Part shown: in pieces, positions 9,201-14,917 of the stretch
Layout: each line of letters opens with the position of its first letter
Position numbering within the stretch: the stretch's first letter is position 1
Assembly: GCA_965370045.1 (NCBI GenBank)
Contig: CBDUSI010000031.1
Location: 1 to 39,750, forward strand
Direction: 5' to 3'
DNA: 39,750 bases
DNA from: CAZONU01 sp965370045
Lineage (GTDB): Bacteria > Planctomycetota > SZUA-567 > JAKLDR01
Notes under the pieces: model-generated
What the model was told of the DNA's origin: nothing
The model's database searches: none
What the model saw: the letters and a program-made list of their open reading frames with translations, nothing else
Translations under genes and position numbers: made by a program

Positions 9201-9358
9201 TCTCGCTTGGGCTCGTTTATCGCTTCCACGCCTGCAGGGCTGAAAGCGTCCATCAGAGTCTTGAAAGCTGGCCGGTAGGTGTGCTCCGTTGCATCCGGTC
9301 GCTTGTAGAGTTTCCCGACCTCTGCGAGATAGGTTTGGATTGCTTCGGCGTGTTTCAT
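6215..9358 (-). CDS. Single-chain restriction-modification enzyme (type ISP/IIG-like)
   Basis: A 1047-residue protein combining a nuclease, an N6-adenine methyltransferase and a target-recognition region. Near the N-terminus Pro58-Asp59...Glu75-Thr-Lys77 (APDF...YVETK) fits a PD-(D/E)XK nuclease. Methyltransferase motif I is DPACGTGTF (363-371) and motif IV is NPPY (482-485), preceded by the helical linker YYTPEPVVDYIVRS. The C-terminal half resembles the LlaBIII-type specificity domain. No helicase motifs are seen between nuclease and methylase, so it is closer to type IIG than to helicase-bearing ISP enzymes. An AGGAG site precedes the ATG. Base composition is clearly lower in GC than its neighbours, and repeats lie directly upstream: both point to transfer. 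An out-of-frame tail follows the stop. Confidence 0.88.
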   Translation of the reverse strand: MKHAEAIQTYLAEVGKLYKRPDATEHTYRPAFKTLMDAFSPAGVEAINEPKRERVGAPDFIVTKGKGRVPLGYVETKDIGKSLAKEARSEQLKRYRGGFHNLILTDYLEFWWYVGGEDKPRRKVMLATAGDNKKLKEDKKGTSELTELFKLFFQEQAPRATRAEDLAARMATVARIVRGLIEGVFRHEDESGNLHDQLEAFRDVLVRGLKEDEFADMYAQTIAYGLFAARCQVPESTYFDRYHAASQLPRTNPFLRKLFSDIAGEKLHRAVDWAVDELVYMLQCADMGAVLEDFGEKKGKSDPVIHFYETFLKAYDPKERKLRGVYYTPEPVVDYIVRSVDELLKTRFGKKAGLADESVLVLDPACGTGTFLQRVIELVYDRFKGNKGMWSEYVREKLLPRLFGFELLMAPYTMAHMKLAIKLKDTGYDFKEDERLNIFLTNTLEETASEGKTVPFAQYISDEGKAASGIKRTKPIMVVLGNPPYSNFGQMNKSPWILNLLKDYKKGLKEKKINLDDDFIKFIRFGQWRIDKTGSGILAYITNSTYTDGITRRQMRSSLLSSFTDIFILNLHGSSKPQEYCPDGSEDSNVFDIRQGVAVGIFVKEVGTTKPSSVHYRDSWGTQEAKYEKLLSEDVGKVEWNPLDPRSPNYFFVPRDTRAEAEYELGVRVSNAFPVHQNAIKTDRDALFFAWDQAQLTQRMQVFYSEGALEPAFIEKYHIQDSSSYDLLSRRTKTSFNPKNIRSCLYRPFDLRLIYYASGLTSRPAWKVMRHMLGHENLALLSCRQQAQTGFRHVLCTRHIAECCAVSLKTREITSLLPLYIYPEPGLTAEERALEQGKWHWPPGKDDRRPNLAPEFVEEFAKKLKLKFVTDGRGDLKKGFGPEDIFDYIYAVFHSPTYRSRYAEFLKIDFPRAPVTSSKPLFRKLVALGGKLVSLHLLETPELDDSEFRPHYPVEGDNAVEKPRYDEKQKRVYVNATQYFEPVEPETWEFQVGGYQVCQKWLKDRAKAGRTLSYDDLKHYAKTCAALRETIKLMADVDKAIPDWPIE

Positions 9359-9574
9359 GCAATGTACTCCTGGAGCGATAGGTTAACGCTGGCGGGCATC
9401 CCTGGCAAGGGAAATCAGGCTTCCCGTTTGGCGCGACCTCCACCCAGCCCCCCGGTTGGCCAGTTCCACCCAACTTTCTTTTCATAAGCGCTTCGCGCCT
9501 CGCCGCTTGAGAAAACAAAATTCCCGGATCGTGGGAAGAATTTCTATTACTTATGAGGGGGTACTGTTGATTTG

Positions 9575-9602
9575 GGATTTCGGATTTCGGACTGCGGATT
9601 GA
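9575..9602. repeat. Heptad tandem repeat GGATTTC
   Basis: Four consecutive 7-bp units GGATTTC, GGATTTC, GGACTGC, GGATTGA. Similar GGATTTC/GGATTGC tracts occur as dispersed intergenic repeats in many environmental genomes (from memory). It leads directly into the CCGCCAAGACGC element. Confidence 0.7.
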
Positions 9603-9724
9603 ACCGCCAAGACGCGGAGAAACTCTTGAACCGCCAAGACGCCAAGAACAGCAAGTACCGACTCGTGTACTTGGTGCTCCTGGTGGTGAACAGAGATCAG
9701 GTCAGGGCTTGGCGCCTTGGCGGT
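9601..9724. repeat. Inverted-repeat element with CCGCCAAGACGCCAAG arms
   Basis: ACCGCCAAGACGCCAAG (9630-9646) is matched by CTTGGCGCCTTGGCGGT (9708-9724), an inverted repeat with 16 of 17 positions paired around a 61-bp centre. A partial direct copy, GAACCGCCAAGACGCGGAG, sits at 9601-9619. The element could fold into a long hairpin and resembles a small non-coding mobile or REP-like unit. No coding capacity or target duplication is evident. Confidence 0.7.
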
Positions 9725-9760
9725 AAAGAGACCCCTTATGCGCGAAGAAAAACGCGCAAC

Positions 9761-9806
9761 CGTCGTAAAGCACCAGCTTTCAGGGGCCCAGGTCATGACA
9801 AAACGG
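9761..9806 (+). repeat. Direct repeat, copy A
   Basis: First of three related units with the pattern CGTCGTAA(A/G)...TTTCAGG...CAGGTCATGACAAAA. It is followed immediately by a different low-complexity tract (CGCAGATGGACGCAGATTACGCAGATTG), as are the other copies. Function unknown. Confidence 0.7.
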
Positions 9807-9810
9807 ACCG

Positions 9811-9843
9811 CAACCGCAGATGGACGCAGATTACGCAGATTGG
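9811..9843. repeat. Degenerate CGCAGAT tract
   Basis: AACCGCAGATGGACGCAGAT followed by TACGCAGATTGG: three spaced CGCAGAT units directly after direct-repeat copy A. Such AACCGCAGATGGACGCAGAT tracts are a familiar dispersed repeat of environmental bacterial genomes (from memory); no coding role is seen. Confidence 0.6.
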
Positions 9844-9946
9844 AGAATAGGGCGCGGGTCTCGACGCTCGGTCAGGCGGGAGACGCTTGCCGCGGAAAGC
9901 TATCGGCGCTTATTCGCGTCACTACATCTGGTTGAACCCACCTGCT

Positions 9947-10014
9947 GCGGTTCCAAAGTTGTTTCAAAGCGTCGTAAGTCCTTAGCGTTCGGGAGCGCAG
10001 GTCATGACAAAACC
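9947..10014 (+). repeat. Direct repeat, copy B (longest)
   Basis: Second and longest unit: GCGGTTCCAAAGTTGTTTCA, then AGCGTCGTAAGTCCTTAGCG, then GGGAGCGCAGGTCATGACAA. The 3' half matches copies A and C closely; the entire 68 bp aligns end to end with a diverged copy at 16817-16883, so the family is dispersed beyond this cluster. Confidence 0.7.
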
Positions 10015-10022
10015 GGGGATTA

Positions 10023-10056
10023 CTAACCACAGAGGACACGGAGGACACAGAGGAGA
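10023..10056. repeat. ACACAGAGG-type tract
   Basis: Three imperfect units of ACAGAGGACACGGAGGACAC and AGAGGAGAA after direct-repeat copy B. This AACCACAGAGGACACNGAGG sequence is a well-known dispersed repeat type in unrelated environmental genomes (from memory). No function assigned. Confidence 0.65.
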
Positions 10057-10235
10057 AGAGGCGGTTGCCACTCGGAGCGGCGCCTTCAGGCGCCCGATGA
10101 GGGGCAATTCACTTGCCAGAACCACGCCAGGGAGGGCGGAATCCCGACGGTTTGACACGAGGTCAAAAGGCATCGTTTGGTGGCGTCGCGCAGAACGGAA
10201 GGCGTGAGAGGGCAGGGTCCACAAAAAAGCGGCGA

Positions 10236-10281
10236 AGCGTCGTAAGTCACCGGTTTTCAGGAGCGCAGCTCATGACAAAAG
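10236..10281 (+). repeat. Direct repeat, copy C
   Basis: Third unit: GCGTCGTAAGTCACCGGTTT followed by TCAGGAGCGCAGCTCATGAC and AAAA. It shares GCGTCGTAAGTC and GAGCGCAG(G/C)TCATGACAAAA with copy B. It too runs into a low-complexity tract, the CTCCAGA heptads. Confidence 0.7.
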
Positions 10282-10314
10282 GACAGGCTGAAGGGGAGAA
10301 CCGGGGACCAGGAA

Positions 10315-10345
10315 CCTCCAGACTCCAGACTCCAGACTCCAGACT
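10315..10345. repeat. Heptad tandem repeat CTCCAGA
   Basis: Four consecutive CTCCAGA units followed by a partial fifth. It ends about 30 bp before the regulatory half-sites that start at 10375. Heptad tracts of this sort are unlikely to be CRISPR: no spacers separate the units. Confidence 0.75.
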
Positions 10346-10374
10346 GCCCTTCTTGGCATCCCGCCGGCGTTTCC

Positions 10375-10404
10375 GTCACTTCCCAGGTGACGCTGGTTGT
10401 CACT
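10375..10404 (+). promoter_or_regulatory. Candidate activator-binding cluster (UAS) with GTCAC half-sites
   Basis: Three alternating half-sites at regular 12-bp steps: GTCAC-N7-GTGAC-N7-GTCAC. The core GGTGACGCTGGTTGTCACT (10386-10404) is identical over 19 bp to the minus-strand sequence at 33042-33060, which lies upstream of the prepilin promoter. Both lie upstream of a sigma-54-type promoter and in the same orientation to it (72 bp here). This fits the enhancer site of a sigma-54 activator; PilR is a candidate only because the other target is a prepilin. Confidence 0.72.
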
Positions 10405-10476
10405 CCTTGAGGCAAGAAAGGGGCTAAGTGGCCCCCACGTAGCGCTATGCACGCATATGCACCATGGGGTGCCAGT

Positions 10477-10492
10477 TGGCACGGCGCTTGCG
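10477..10492 (+). promoter_or_regulatory. Sigma-54-type promoter of the 60-residue protein gene
   Basis: TGGCACGGCGCTTGCG matches the -24/-12 consensus TGGCAC-N5-TTGC exactly at every conserved base except the weak last position. Transcription would start near 10503, giving a leader of about 110 nt before the ATG at 10614. Upstream lie repeated ATGCAC motifs (10447, 10457), the imperfect inverted pair TGCACC-N4-GGTGCC (10458-10473), and TGCCA-GT-TGGCA overlapping the -24 box. Confidence 0.8.
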
Positions 10493-10507
10493 ACCTCATT
10501 GTGCATA

Positions 10508-10536
10508 GGGGAATGAATAAAGGTTCCCCCGGAACC
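10508..10536 (+). other. Two mutually exclusive leader hairpins
   Basis: GGGGAA (10508-10513) can pair with TTCCCC (10524-10529), while GGTTCC (10522-10527) can instead pair with GGAACC (10531-10536) around a CCC loop. Both lie at the very start of the predicted transcript from the sigma-54 promoter. A switch or stability role is possible but not shown. Confidence 0.4.
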
Positions 10537-10613
10537 GTCCGATAAGATAGGTAAGATGGAGAGATGGGCAAAGACGCCGGATCAGGAAAGGGACTGCGGA
10601 GGAGGTTGGGATC

Positions 10614-10796
10614 ATGAGCCCGGTGAACAGCGGAAGTCGCGCGCACATAATGATCAAGATTGAGCGGCTGGCCATCCGATTGGGCGCCGTCGAGCGCCGC
10701 ATGATCGCCGCCGACCCCAACGCCCGCCCCGTCCTGGAAATCGGCGCCACCGCCATCCGACAAGAGCTGGCCAACCTCTCCCGCCAGCTGCGCTAG
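10614..10796 (+). CDS. Small helical protein under sigma-54-type control
   Basis: A 60-residue protein that I do not recognise. It is predicted to be almost wholly helical and basic, with heptad-like spacing of hydrophobic residues (IKIERLAIRLGAVERRMIAA and IRQELANLSRQLR), so a small coiled-coil or protein-binding role is possible. It has no signal peptide or membrane span. Support for a real gene: a strong ribosome site GGAGGAGG 8 nt before the ATG, a near-perfect sigma-54 promoter 110 nt upstream, and a hairpin after the stop. It shares its upstream 19-bp element with the prepilin gene, suggesting a role tied to pili, surface motility or the same stress. Function unknown. Confidence 0.6.
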   Translation: MSPVNSGSRAHIMIKIERLAIRLGAVERRMIAADPNARPVLEIGATAIRQELANLSRQLR

Positions 10797-10824
10797 ACCG
10801 GACGGAACCGGCAATCACCCCCAC

Positions 10825-10850
10825 GGGGGCGTGCTTTGAGGCGCGCCCCC
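10825..10850. terminator. GC-rich hairpin between convergent genes
   Basis: GGGGGCGTGC pairs with GCGCGCCCCC over 10 bp (one G-U) around the loop TTTGAG. It lies between the ends of the 60-residue gene and nrnA and could serve both strands. No long T-tract follows on either side, so it may act as an RNA end stabiliser or a weak terminator. Confidence 0.5.
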
Positions 10851-10867
10851 GATCACTTCTGACAGGG

Positions 10868-11842
10868 TCAGGCGTTCAGGGCCTCGGTGCCCACCTCGAC
10901 GACCAGCTCGCGCGCCTCGGCGATGCCCATCTCCAGCTGGCAGCCCGCCGCCGCGGCGTGGCCCCCGCCCCCGAAGCGCGCGGCGAGGCGGCTCACGTCC
11001 AGCTCACCGGCGCCCCGCAGGCTGCACTTGGTCTGCTTCCCGGCGGAGAGCTCGTACAGAAAGGCGCCCAACTCCACCCCGGCCATCGAGACGGTCAGCG
11101 CGGCCAGGTCCTGCGCGTCGGTGGGCCCGGCGCCCAGCTCCGCGAAGTCCGCGGCGGACAGCGCCATGCTCGCCATGCGCCCGTCGGCGGCCAGCTTCAG
11201 GCTGGCCAGCGCGCGCTCCTGGAGCCGGAGCTCGCGCTCGCTCCGCGAGCGGTACAGCAGCCGGGCCATGCCCACCGGCGAGACGCCCAGTTCGACCAGC
11301 TCGGCCGCCGCGCGCAGCGCGCTCGCCGAGGTGTTGGAGTAGGCGAAGCGCCCGGTGTCGGTGAGGATCGCGGCGTAGAGCGCCGAGCAGGCCAAGGTGG
11401 GCAGCGGCCAGCCGCCCTCGCGGGCCAACTCGTAGATCATCTCTCCGACCGAGCTCTTCCCCGGCTCGACCCAGGAGACCTCGCCGAAGCCGGTGTTGGA
11501 GAGGTGATGATCGATGTTGACCACCGGAGCGTCCGCGGGCAGCGCCTCGGCCACCGGGCCCAGGCGATCGAGACTGGCGGAGTCCAGCACGAATACCGCG
11601 TCGGCGGAGAGCGCTTCGCCCTCAAAGGCCTCCAGCCACTCGGCGCCCTCCATGGTCGCGTAGCGCTCCGGCGGCGGGTCGGGCAGCACGATACGCGCCG
11701 AGCGGCCCAGCCCTACCAGCGCGGCGCGCAGCGCCACCGCCGAGCCGCAGAGGTCCCCGTCGGGCCGCAGGTGCCCGGTGATCAGGAAGCTGGCCTTGGC
11801 GCGCACCAGGCGGAAGATGGCGATCTGCGTCTCGGTGGGCAT
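10868..11842 (-). CDS. nrnA: DHH-family nanoRNase / pAp phosphatase
   Basis: A 324-residue cytoplasmic DHH-DHHA1 phosphoesterase. NrnA proteins degrade very short RNAs and hydrolyse 3'-phosphoadenosine 5'-phosphate using two Mn2+ ions. Motifs are clear: His24, Asp28 and Asp30 in GHLRPDGD, Asp87 in VLDSAS, the name-giving Asp111-His-His113 in NIDHHLSN, a later TDTGRF Asp, and the substrate-binding RFGGGGHAAAAGC near residue 290. The size is standard. The ATG at 11842 lies 9 bp after the stop of a small membrane protein gene, so the two likely form an operon. Confidence 0.93.
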   Translation of the reverse strand: MPTETQIAIFRLVRAKASFLITGHLRPDGDLCGSAVALRAALVGLGRSARIVLPDPPPERYATMEGAEWLEAFEGEALSADAVFVLDSASLDRLGPVAEALPADAPVVNIDHHLSNTGFGEVSWVEPGKSSVGEMIYELAREGGWPLPTLACSALYAAILTDTGRFAYSNTSASALRAAAELVELGVSPVGMARLLYRSRSERELRLQERALASLKLAADGRMASMALSAADFAELGAGPTDAQDLAALTVSMAGVELGAFLYELSAGKQTKCSLRGAGELDVSRLAARFGGGGHAAAAGCQLEMGIAEARELVVEVGTEALNA

Positions 11843-11851
11843 GTCCGAATC

Positions 11852-12163
11852 CTACTCGTTGCCGCGGTAGCGATAGTAAAGCAGGGTGTCGAAGCCTACT
11901 ATGAGAAGGTTCCAGCAGTAGAGGGCCAGCACCCAGTCGACGCCGCTGCTAAGCTTGAAGGTGATGCCCGCGAAGTATCCGAAGAAGATGAGCCACAGGA
12001 AGACCGGGCTCTTGCCGGTGACCTTCTTGACCTTGAGGGTCTTGATCACCGAGAAGGGCCAGCTGGCCCCGAAGCAGGCCAGCATGGTCGCCTCGGCGAT
12101 CTGGGCGACGAGCTTGGCGGTGCTCCCGTCCGTGACCGGCAGGGACGTTTCGAACATCAGCAA
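11852..12163 (-). CDS. Small three-span membrane protein, PQ-loop-like
   Basis: A 103-residue protein with three hydrophobic spans (about 18-38, 50-68 and 75-95). The stretch ASWPFSVIKTLKVKKVTGKS followed by PVFLWLIFFGYFAGI resembles small bacterial PQ-loop/SemiSWEET-like proteins, where a Pro-containing first span is followed by a basic loop. SemiSWEETs have three spans and work as dimers moving sugars; this one may only share the fold. The start is ATG 12163 or 12157. It precedes nrnA by 9 bp. A TATAAT box sits about 34 bp upstream. Confidence 0.7.
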   Translation of the reverse strand: MLMFETSLPVTDGSTAKLVAQIAEATMLACFGASWPFSVIKTLKVKKVTGKSPVFLWLIFFGYFAGITFKLSSGVDWVLALYCWNLLIVGFDTLLYYRYRGNE

Positions 12164-12196
12164 ACGCGGGCTCCCTTGCGCTCAGGTTTCCGAGGC

Positions 12197-12202
12197 ATTA
12201 TA
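12197..12202 (-). promoter_or_regulatory. Possible -10 box for the membrane protein/nrnA operon
   Basis: Minus-strand TATAAT, a perfect -10 hexamer in very GC-rich sequence, 34 nt upstream of the ATG at 12163. No good -35 is found at 16-18 bp (CTGGCG or ACTGGC), so the call rests on the -10 alone. Confidence 0.45.
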
Positions 12203-12256
12203 GAGGGGCGCGGCGCGCGCGCCAGTGCGGGAAGGGCGGGCAGCGGCGAATCGCCC

Positions 12257-12285
12257 TTGACAAGCGGGCTGCCTTGTGGTTGTCT
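12257..12285 (+). promoter_or_regulatory. Possible sigma-70 promoter of the TPR-AAA+ gene
   Basis: Perfect -35 TTGACA (12257-12262), 17-bp spacer, weak -10 TTGTCT (12280-12285). It lies 35 bp upstream of the chosen ATG at 12321 and would start a short leader. Confidence 0.45.
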
Positions 12286-12320
12286 GTTCTCTGCGCCCTC
12301 AAACCAAGCGGGGAAAACCG

Positions 12321-13670
12321 ATGACCGCCGGCGACGACGCGTTCGACAACCTCCGCGAGGCCCTGGAGCACTCGCCCGACAACGTGCCGCTCCGGCGTCA
12401 CCTGGCGGACCTCTTGCTGGAACGCGGCTACCCCGAGGAGGCCGAGGCCGAGTACCGCGCCGCGCTGGCCCTGGCACCGGAGGAGGCCGGCCTCAAGGCC
12501 GGCCTGGCCCGCGCCTTCTACCACCAGGGCAAGAGCTCCGAGGCGCTGGTGGTCCTCGAGGACCTGGTCAAGGACTCCGCAGCGCCCGCCGCCCACCACG
12601 CGCTCCACGCCCGGATACTGCACGCCGCCGGGGATGTCGAGAAGGCCGGCGCGGCCGGCGGGCGCGCCCGGGTGTTCGACCCCGGGGCCGACCTCGGCGA
12701 CCTGGCCGAGCTTCTAGGCCTGGAGGCGCCCGACGCCGACGAGCTGGTCGAGGGGCGGCTGCGCGCGCCGGCCGGCGAGGCGGCGGGGGAGGGCGGTGAA
12801 GTCGACCTCGAGCGCCCCTCAGTGACTTTCGCCGACGTCGGCGGGATGGAGGCGCTCAAGGACGAGATCCGCATGAAGATCATCCTGCCGCTGGAGAAGC
12901 CGGATATCTACAAGGCCTACGGCAAGGCGGCCGGCGGCGGCATACTCATGTACGGCCCGCCGGGCTGCGGCAAGACCCATCTGGCGCGGGCCACCGCCGG
13001 GGAGGTGAAAGCCTTCTTCCTCTCGGTGGGCATCGCCGACGTCCTGGACATGTGGATCGGCCAGAGCGAGCGCAACCTCCAGGCGGTCTTCGAGCAGGCC
13101 CGGGGGCACCAGCCCTGCGTGCTCTTCTTCGACGAGGCCGACGCTCTGGGGGCCAGCCGCTCGGACATGCGCCACTCCGCCGGGCGCCAGACCATCAACC
13201 AGTTCCTGGCCGAGATGGACGGCCTGGAGGGCTCCAACCGGGGCGTGCTGATACTGGCGGCGACCAACGCGCCCTGGCACCTGGACCCCGCCTTCCGCCG
13301 CCCGGGCCGGTTCGACCGCATCATCTTCGTGCCCCCGCCGGACGAGCCGGCCCGCGCCGAGATCCTGCACGTGCTGCTCAAGGGCAAGCCGGCGGCGGAG
13401 GTGGACTGCGAGCGCGTCGCGGCCAAGACCAAGGACTTCAGCGGGGCGGACCTCAAGGGCGCCGTCGACCTGGCCGTGGAGGCCAAGCTGGCCGTGGCCC
13501 TGGAGCGCGGCGCGCTCCAGCCGCTGGTCACCAAGGACCTCCTCAAGGCCGCCAAGCGGGTCAAGCCCAGCACCCGGGAGTGGTTCGCCACCGCGCGCAA
13601 TTACGCACTCTACTCCAACCAGAGCGGTTTTTACGACGACATTCTAGACTACCTGAACATCGGAAAATGA
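12321..13670 (+). CDS. AAA+ ATPase with N-terminal TPR domain
   Basis: A 449-residue ATPase. I chose the ATG at 12321, preceded by GCGGGGA, over the upstream in-frame GTG at 12276. Residues about 5-120 form TPR-type helical repeats. The AAA+ module follows: Walker A GPPGCGKT (212-219), Walker B VLFFDEAD (267-274), the second region of homology with AATNAPWHLDPAFRRPGRFD (314-333) carrying the arginine fingers, then a helical lid. The PSVTFADVGGMEALKDEI entry is typical of Vps4/spastin/Cdc48-type classical AAA proteins, which remodel or extract proteins as hexamers. The TPR part would replace the usual adaptor domain. Its stop overlaps the next gene's ATG (ATGA), so the membrane TPR protein is a likely partner. 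Confidence 0.88.
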   Translation: MTAGDDAFDNLREALEHSPDNVPLRRHLADLLLERGYPEEAEAEYRAALALAPEEAGLKAGLARAFYHQGKSSEALVVLEDLVKDSAAPAAHHALHARILHAAGDVEKAGAAGGRARVFDPGADLGDLAELLGLEAPDADELVEGRLRAPAGEAAGEGGEVDLERPSVTFADVGGMEALKDEIRMKIILPLEKPDIYKAYGKAAGGGILMYGPPGCGKTHLARATAGEVKAFFLSVGIADVLDMWIGQSERNLQAVFEQARGHQPCVLFFDEADALGASRSDMRHSAGRQTINQFLAEMDGLEGSNRGVLILAATNAPWHLDPAFRRPGRFDRIIFVPPPDEPARAEILHVLLKGKPAAEVDCERVAAKTKDFSGADLKGAVDLAVEAKLAVALERGALQPLVTKDLLKAAKRVKPSTREWFATARNYALYSNQSGFYDDILDYLNIGK

Positions 13671-14908
13671 GCGACCGCATCCAGCGCGCCTTGCTGCTCC
13701 TCGGCCGGTCGCGCTACGACCTGGCCGCCAGGGAGGTCCGCGCCGAACTGGCCGAGGACCCCGAGAACTCCGCGGCCCACGCCATCCTGGCGCTGATCCT
13801 TTCCGACAAGGGGAAGCCCGCCGAAGCGTTGAAAGCGGCGCAGCGCGCCGTGAGCCTGGGGCCGGAACTGCCCTTCTGCCACTTCGCCATGTCCCTGGTG
13901 CTCGAGGCCCAGGAGAAGCACGCGGCGGCGGTGGGCGCGGTCTGCGAGGCCATCCGCCTGGACCCCGAGGACGCGGACTATCACGGCCAGCTGGCCAGCA
14001 TCCGCCTGGGGCAGGAGAAGTGGAAGTCCGCGCTGCGCAGCGCGGAGAACGGTCTGCGCCTGGACCCTGAGCACACCGACTGCCTCAACTACCGGGCGAT
14101 GGCTTTGATGAGGCTGGGCCGCAAGGAGGAGGCCGACGAGGCCGCGCGCAGCGCGCTGGCCGGGGCTCCCGACGACGCCGAGCTCCACGCCACCCGGGGC
14201 TGGACGCTGCTGGATGCCAGCCGGCACAAGCAGGCCATCGAGAGCTTCCGCGAGGCGCTGCGCCTGGACCCCGAATCCGAGCGCGCCCGCCGGGGGATCA
14301 TCGCCGCGCTCAAGGCCCGCAATCCCGCTTACCGCCTGCTGCTGCGCTACCTGCTGTGGATGAGCCGGCTGAGCGGCAAGGCTCGCTGGGCGTTCATCAT
14401 CGGCCTGTACCTCGGCGCCCGGGCCTTGAGATACACGGCCCTCAAGCGCCCGGAGCTGGCCCCCTACGTCTGGCCGCTGCTGGGCGCCTACGTGCTCTTC
14501 GTGTTCGTCAGCTGGGTGGGCGAGCCGCTTTCGAACCTCGTATTGATGACCAATCGCCTGGGGCGTCTGGCCCTCTCGCGCCGGGAGCGGGTCGCCGCAT
14601 TCGGGCTGGGCGCCTGTTTGCTGGTGGCCGCCGCGGGCTTCGGCGCCGGGCTGGTCCTTGATGAAATCCTGCTGCTGCTGGCCGGCGGCTGGGGACTGAC
14701 CATGTCCATTCCCACCGCCGGCTCGCTGGGCTGCGCCCCGGGCCGCTCCCGGAAAATACTGCTGGCCTACGCCGCGGGGCTGGCCGTCGTGGGCCTGGCG
14801 ACCATCGGCCTGACCACGATCAACAGCCCGCTGACCTTCCCGCTGATGATGGTCTACCTCTTTGGCTGGCTGGGTTTCTCCTGGGTGGCCAACATAATCC
14901 AGAAGTAG
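13667..14908 (+). CDS. TPR protein with C-terminal membrane domain
   Basis: A 413-residue protein. The start ATG at 13667 lies in the ATGA overlap with the AAA+ gene; an open frame runs far upstream but only as an antisense-like artefact of the AAA+ gene. Residues 1-215 form about six TPR units (for example NSAAHAILALILSDKGKPAE and SRHKQAIESFREALRLDPES). From about residue 235 on come roughly five hydrophobic spans (ARWAFIIGLYLGARAL, VWPLLGAYVLFVFVSWV, FGLGACLLVAAAGFGAGLVL, ILLAYAAGLAVVGLATIGLT, PLMMVYLFGWLGFSWV). It probably anchors a complex at the inner membrane and recruits the TPR-AAA+ ATPase by coupled synthesis. Precise role unknown. Confidence 0.85.
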   Translation: MSDRIQRALLLLGRSRYDLAAREVRAELAEDPENSAAHAILALILSDKGKPAEALKAAQRAVSLGPELPFCHFAMSLVLEAQEKHAAAVGAVCEAIRLDPEDADYHGQLASIRLGQEKWKSALRSAENGLRLDPEHTDCLNYRAMALMRLGRKEEADEAARSALAGAPDDAELHATRGWTLLDASRHKQAIESFREALRLDPESERARRGIIAALKARNPAYRLLLRYLLWMSRLSGKARWAFIIGLYLGARALRYTALKRPELAPYVWPLLGAYVLFVFVSWVGEPLSNLVLMTNRLGRLALSRRERVAAFGLGACLLVAAAGFGAGLVLDEILLLLAGGWGLTMSIPTAGSLGCAPGRSRKILLAYAAGLAVVGLATIGLTTINSPLTFPLMMVYLFGWLGFSWVANIIQK

Positions 14909-14917
14909 GGCGGCGCG

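Larger units (their letters stand above)
9359..10374. other. Gene-poor repeat-rich stretch
   Basis: About 1 kb without a convincing gene. Open frames here are short, lack ribosome sites and cross the repeats listed separately: heptad GGATTTC units, an inverted CCGCCAAG element, three copies of a roughly 45-bp direct repeat, and degenerate CAGA/ACACAGAGG tracts. A small inverted repeat TTCCC-N7-GGGAA (9521-9537), followed on the minus strand by a T-rich run, could be a weak terminator. The stretch looks like a landing site or graveyard for dispersed elements next to the transferred restriction gene. Confidence 0.7.

Noticed and set aside
6215..9358. BREX PglX methylase or complete type I system
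   Set aside because: No pgl, brx, hsdS or hsdR gene is adjacent and the N-terminal nuclease motif makes it a self-contained enzyme.
9572..10257. Small plus-strand frames across the repeat field
   Set aside because: They run through the repeats in arbitrary frames without ribosome sites.
9761..10281. Integron attC sites or phage attachment sites
   Set aside because: The repeat units show no paired RYYYAAC/GTTRRRY core and no integrase gene is found.
9575..10345. CRISPR array
   Set aside because: The repeats lack regular spacers, the tandem heptads are contiguous and no cas gene is present.
10257..10814. Minus-strand frame of 185 codons antisense to the sigma-54 region
   Set aside because: It crosses heptad repeats and the promoter region, shows no domain, and the plus-strand signals explain the region better.
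13052..13666. Upstream extension of the TPR membrane protein frame
   Set aside because: It overlaps the AAA+ gene in another frame and is Gly/Arg/Pro-rich; the ATG in the ATGA overlap at 13667 starts the real protein.
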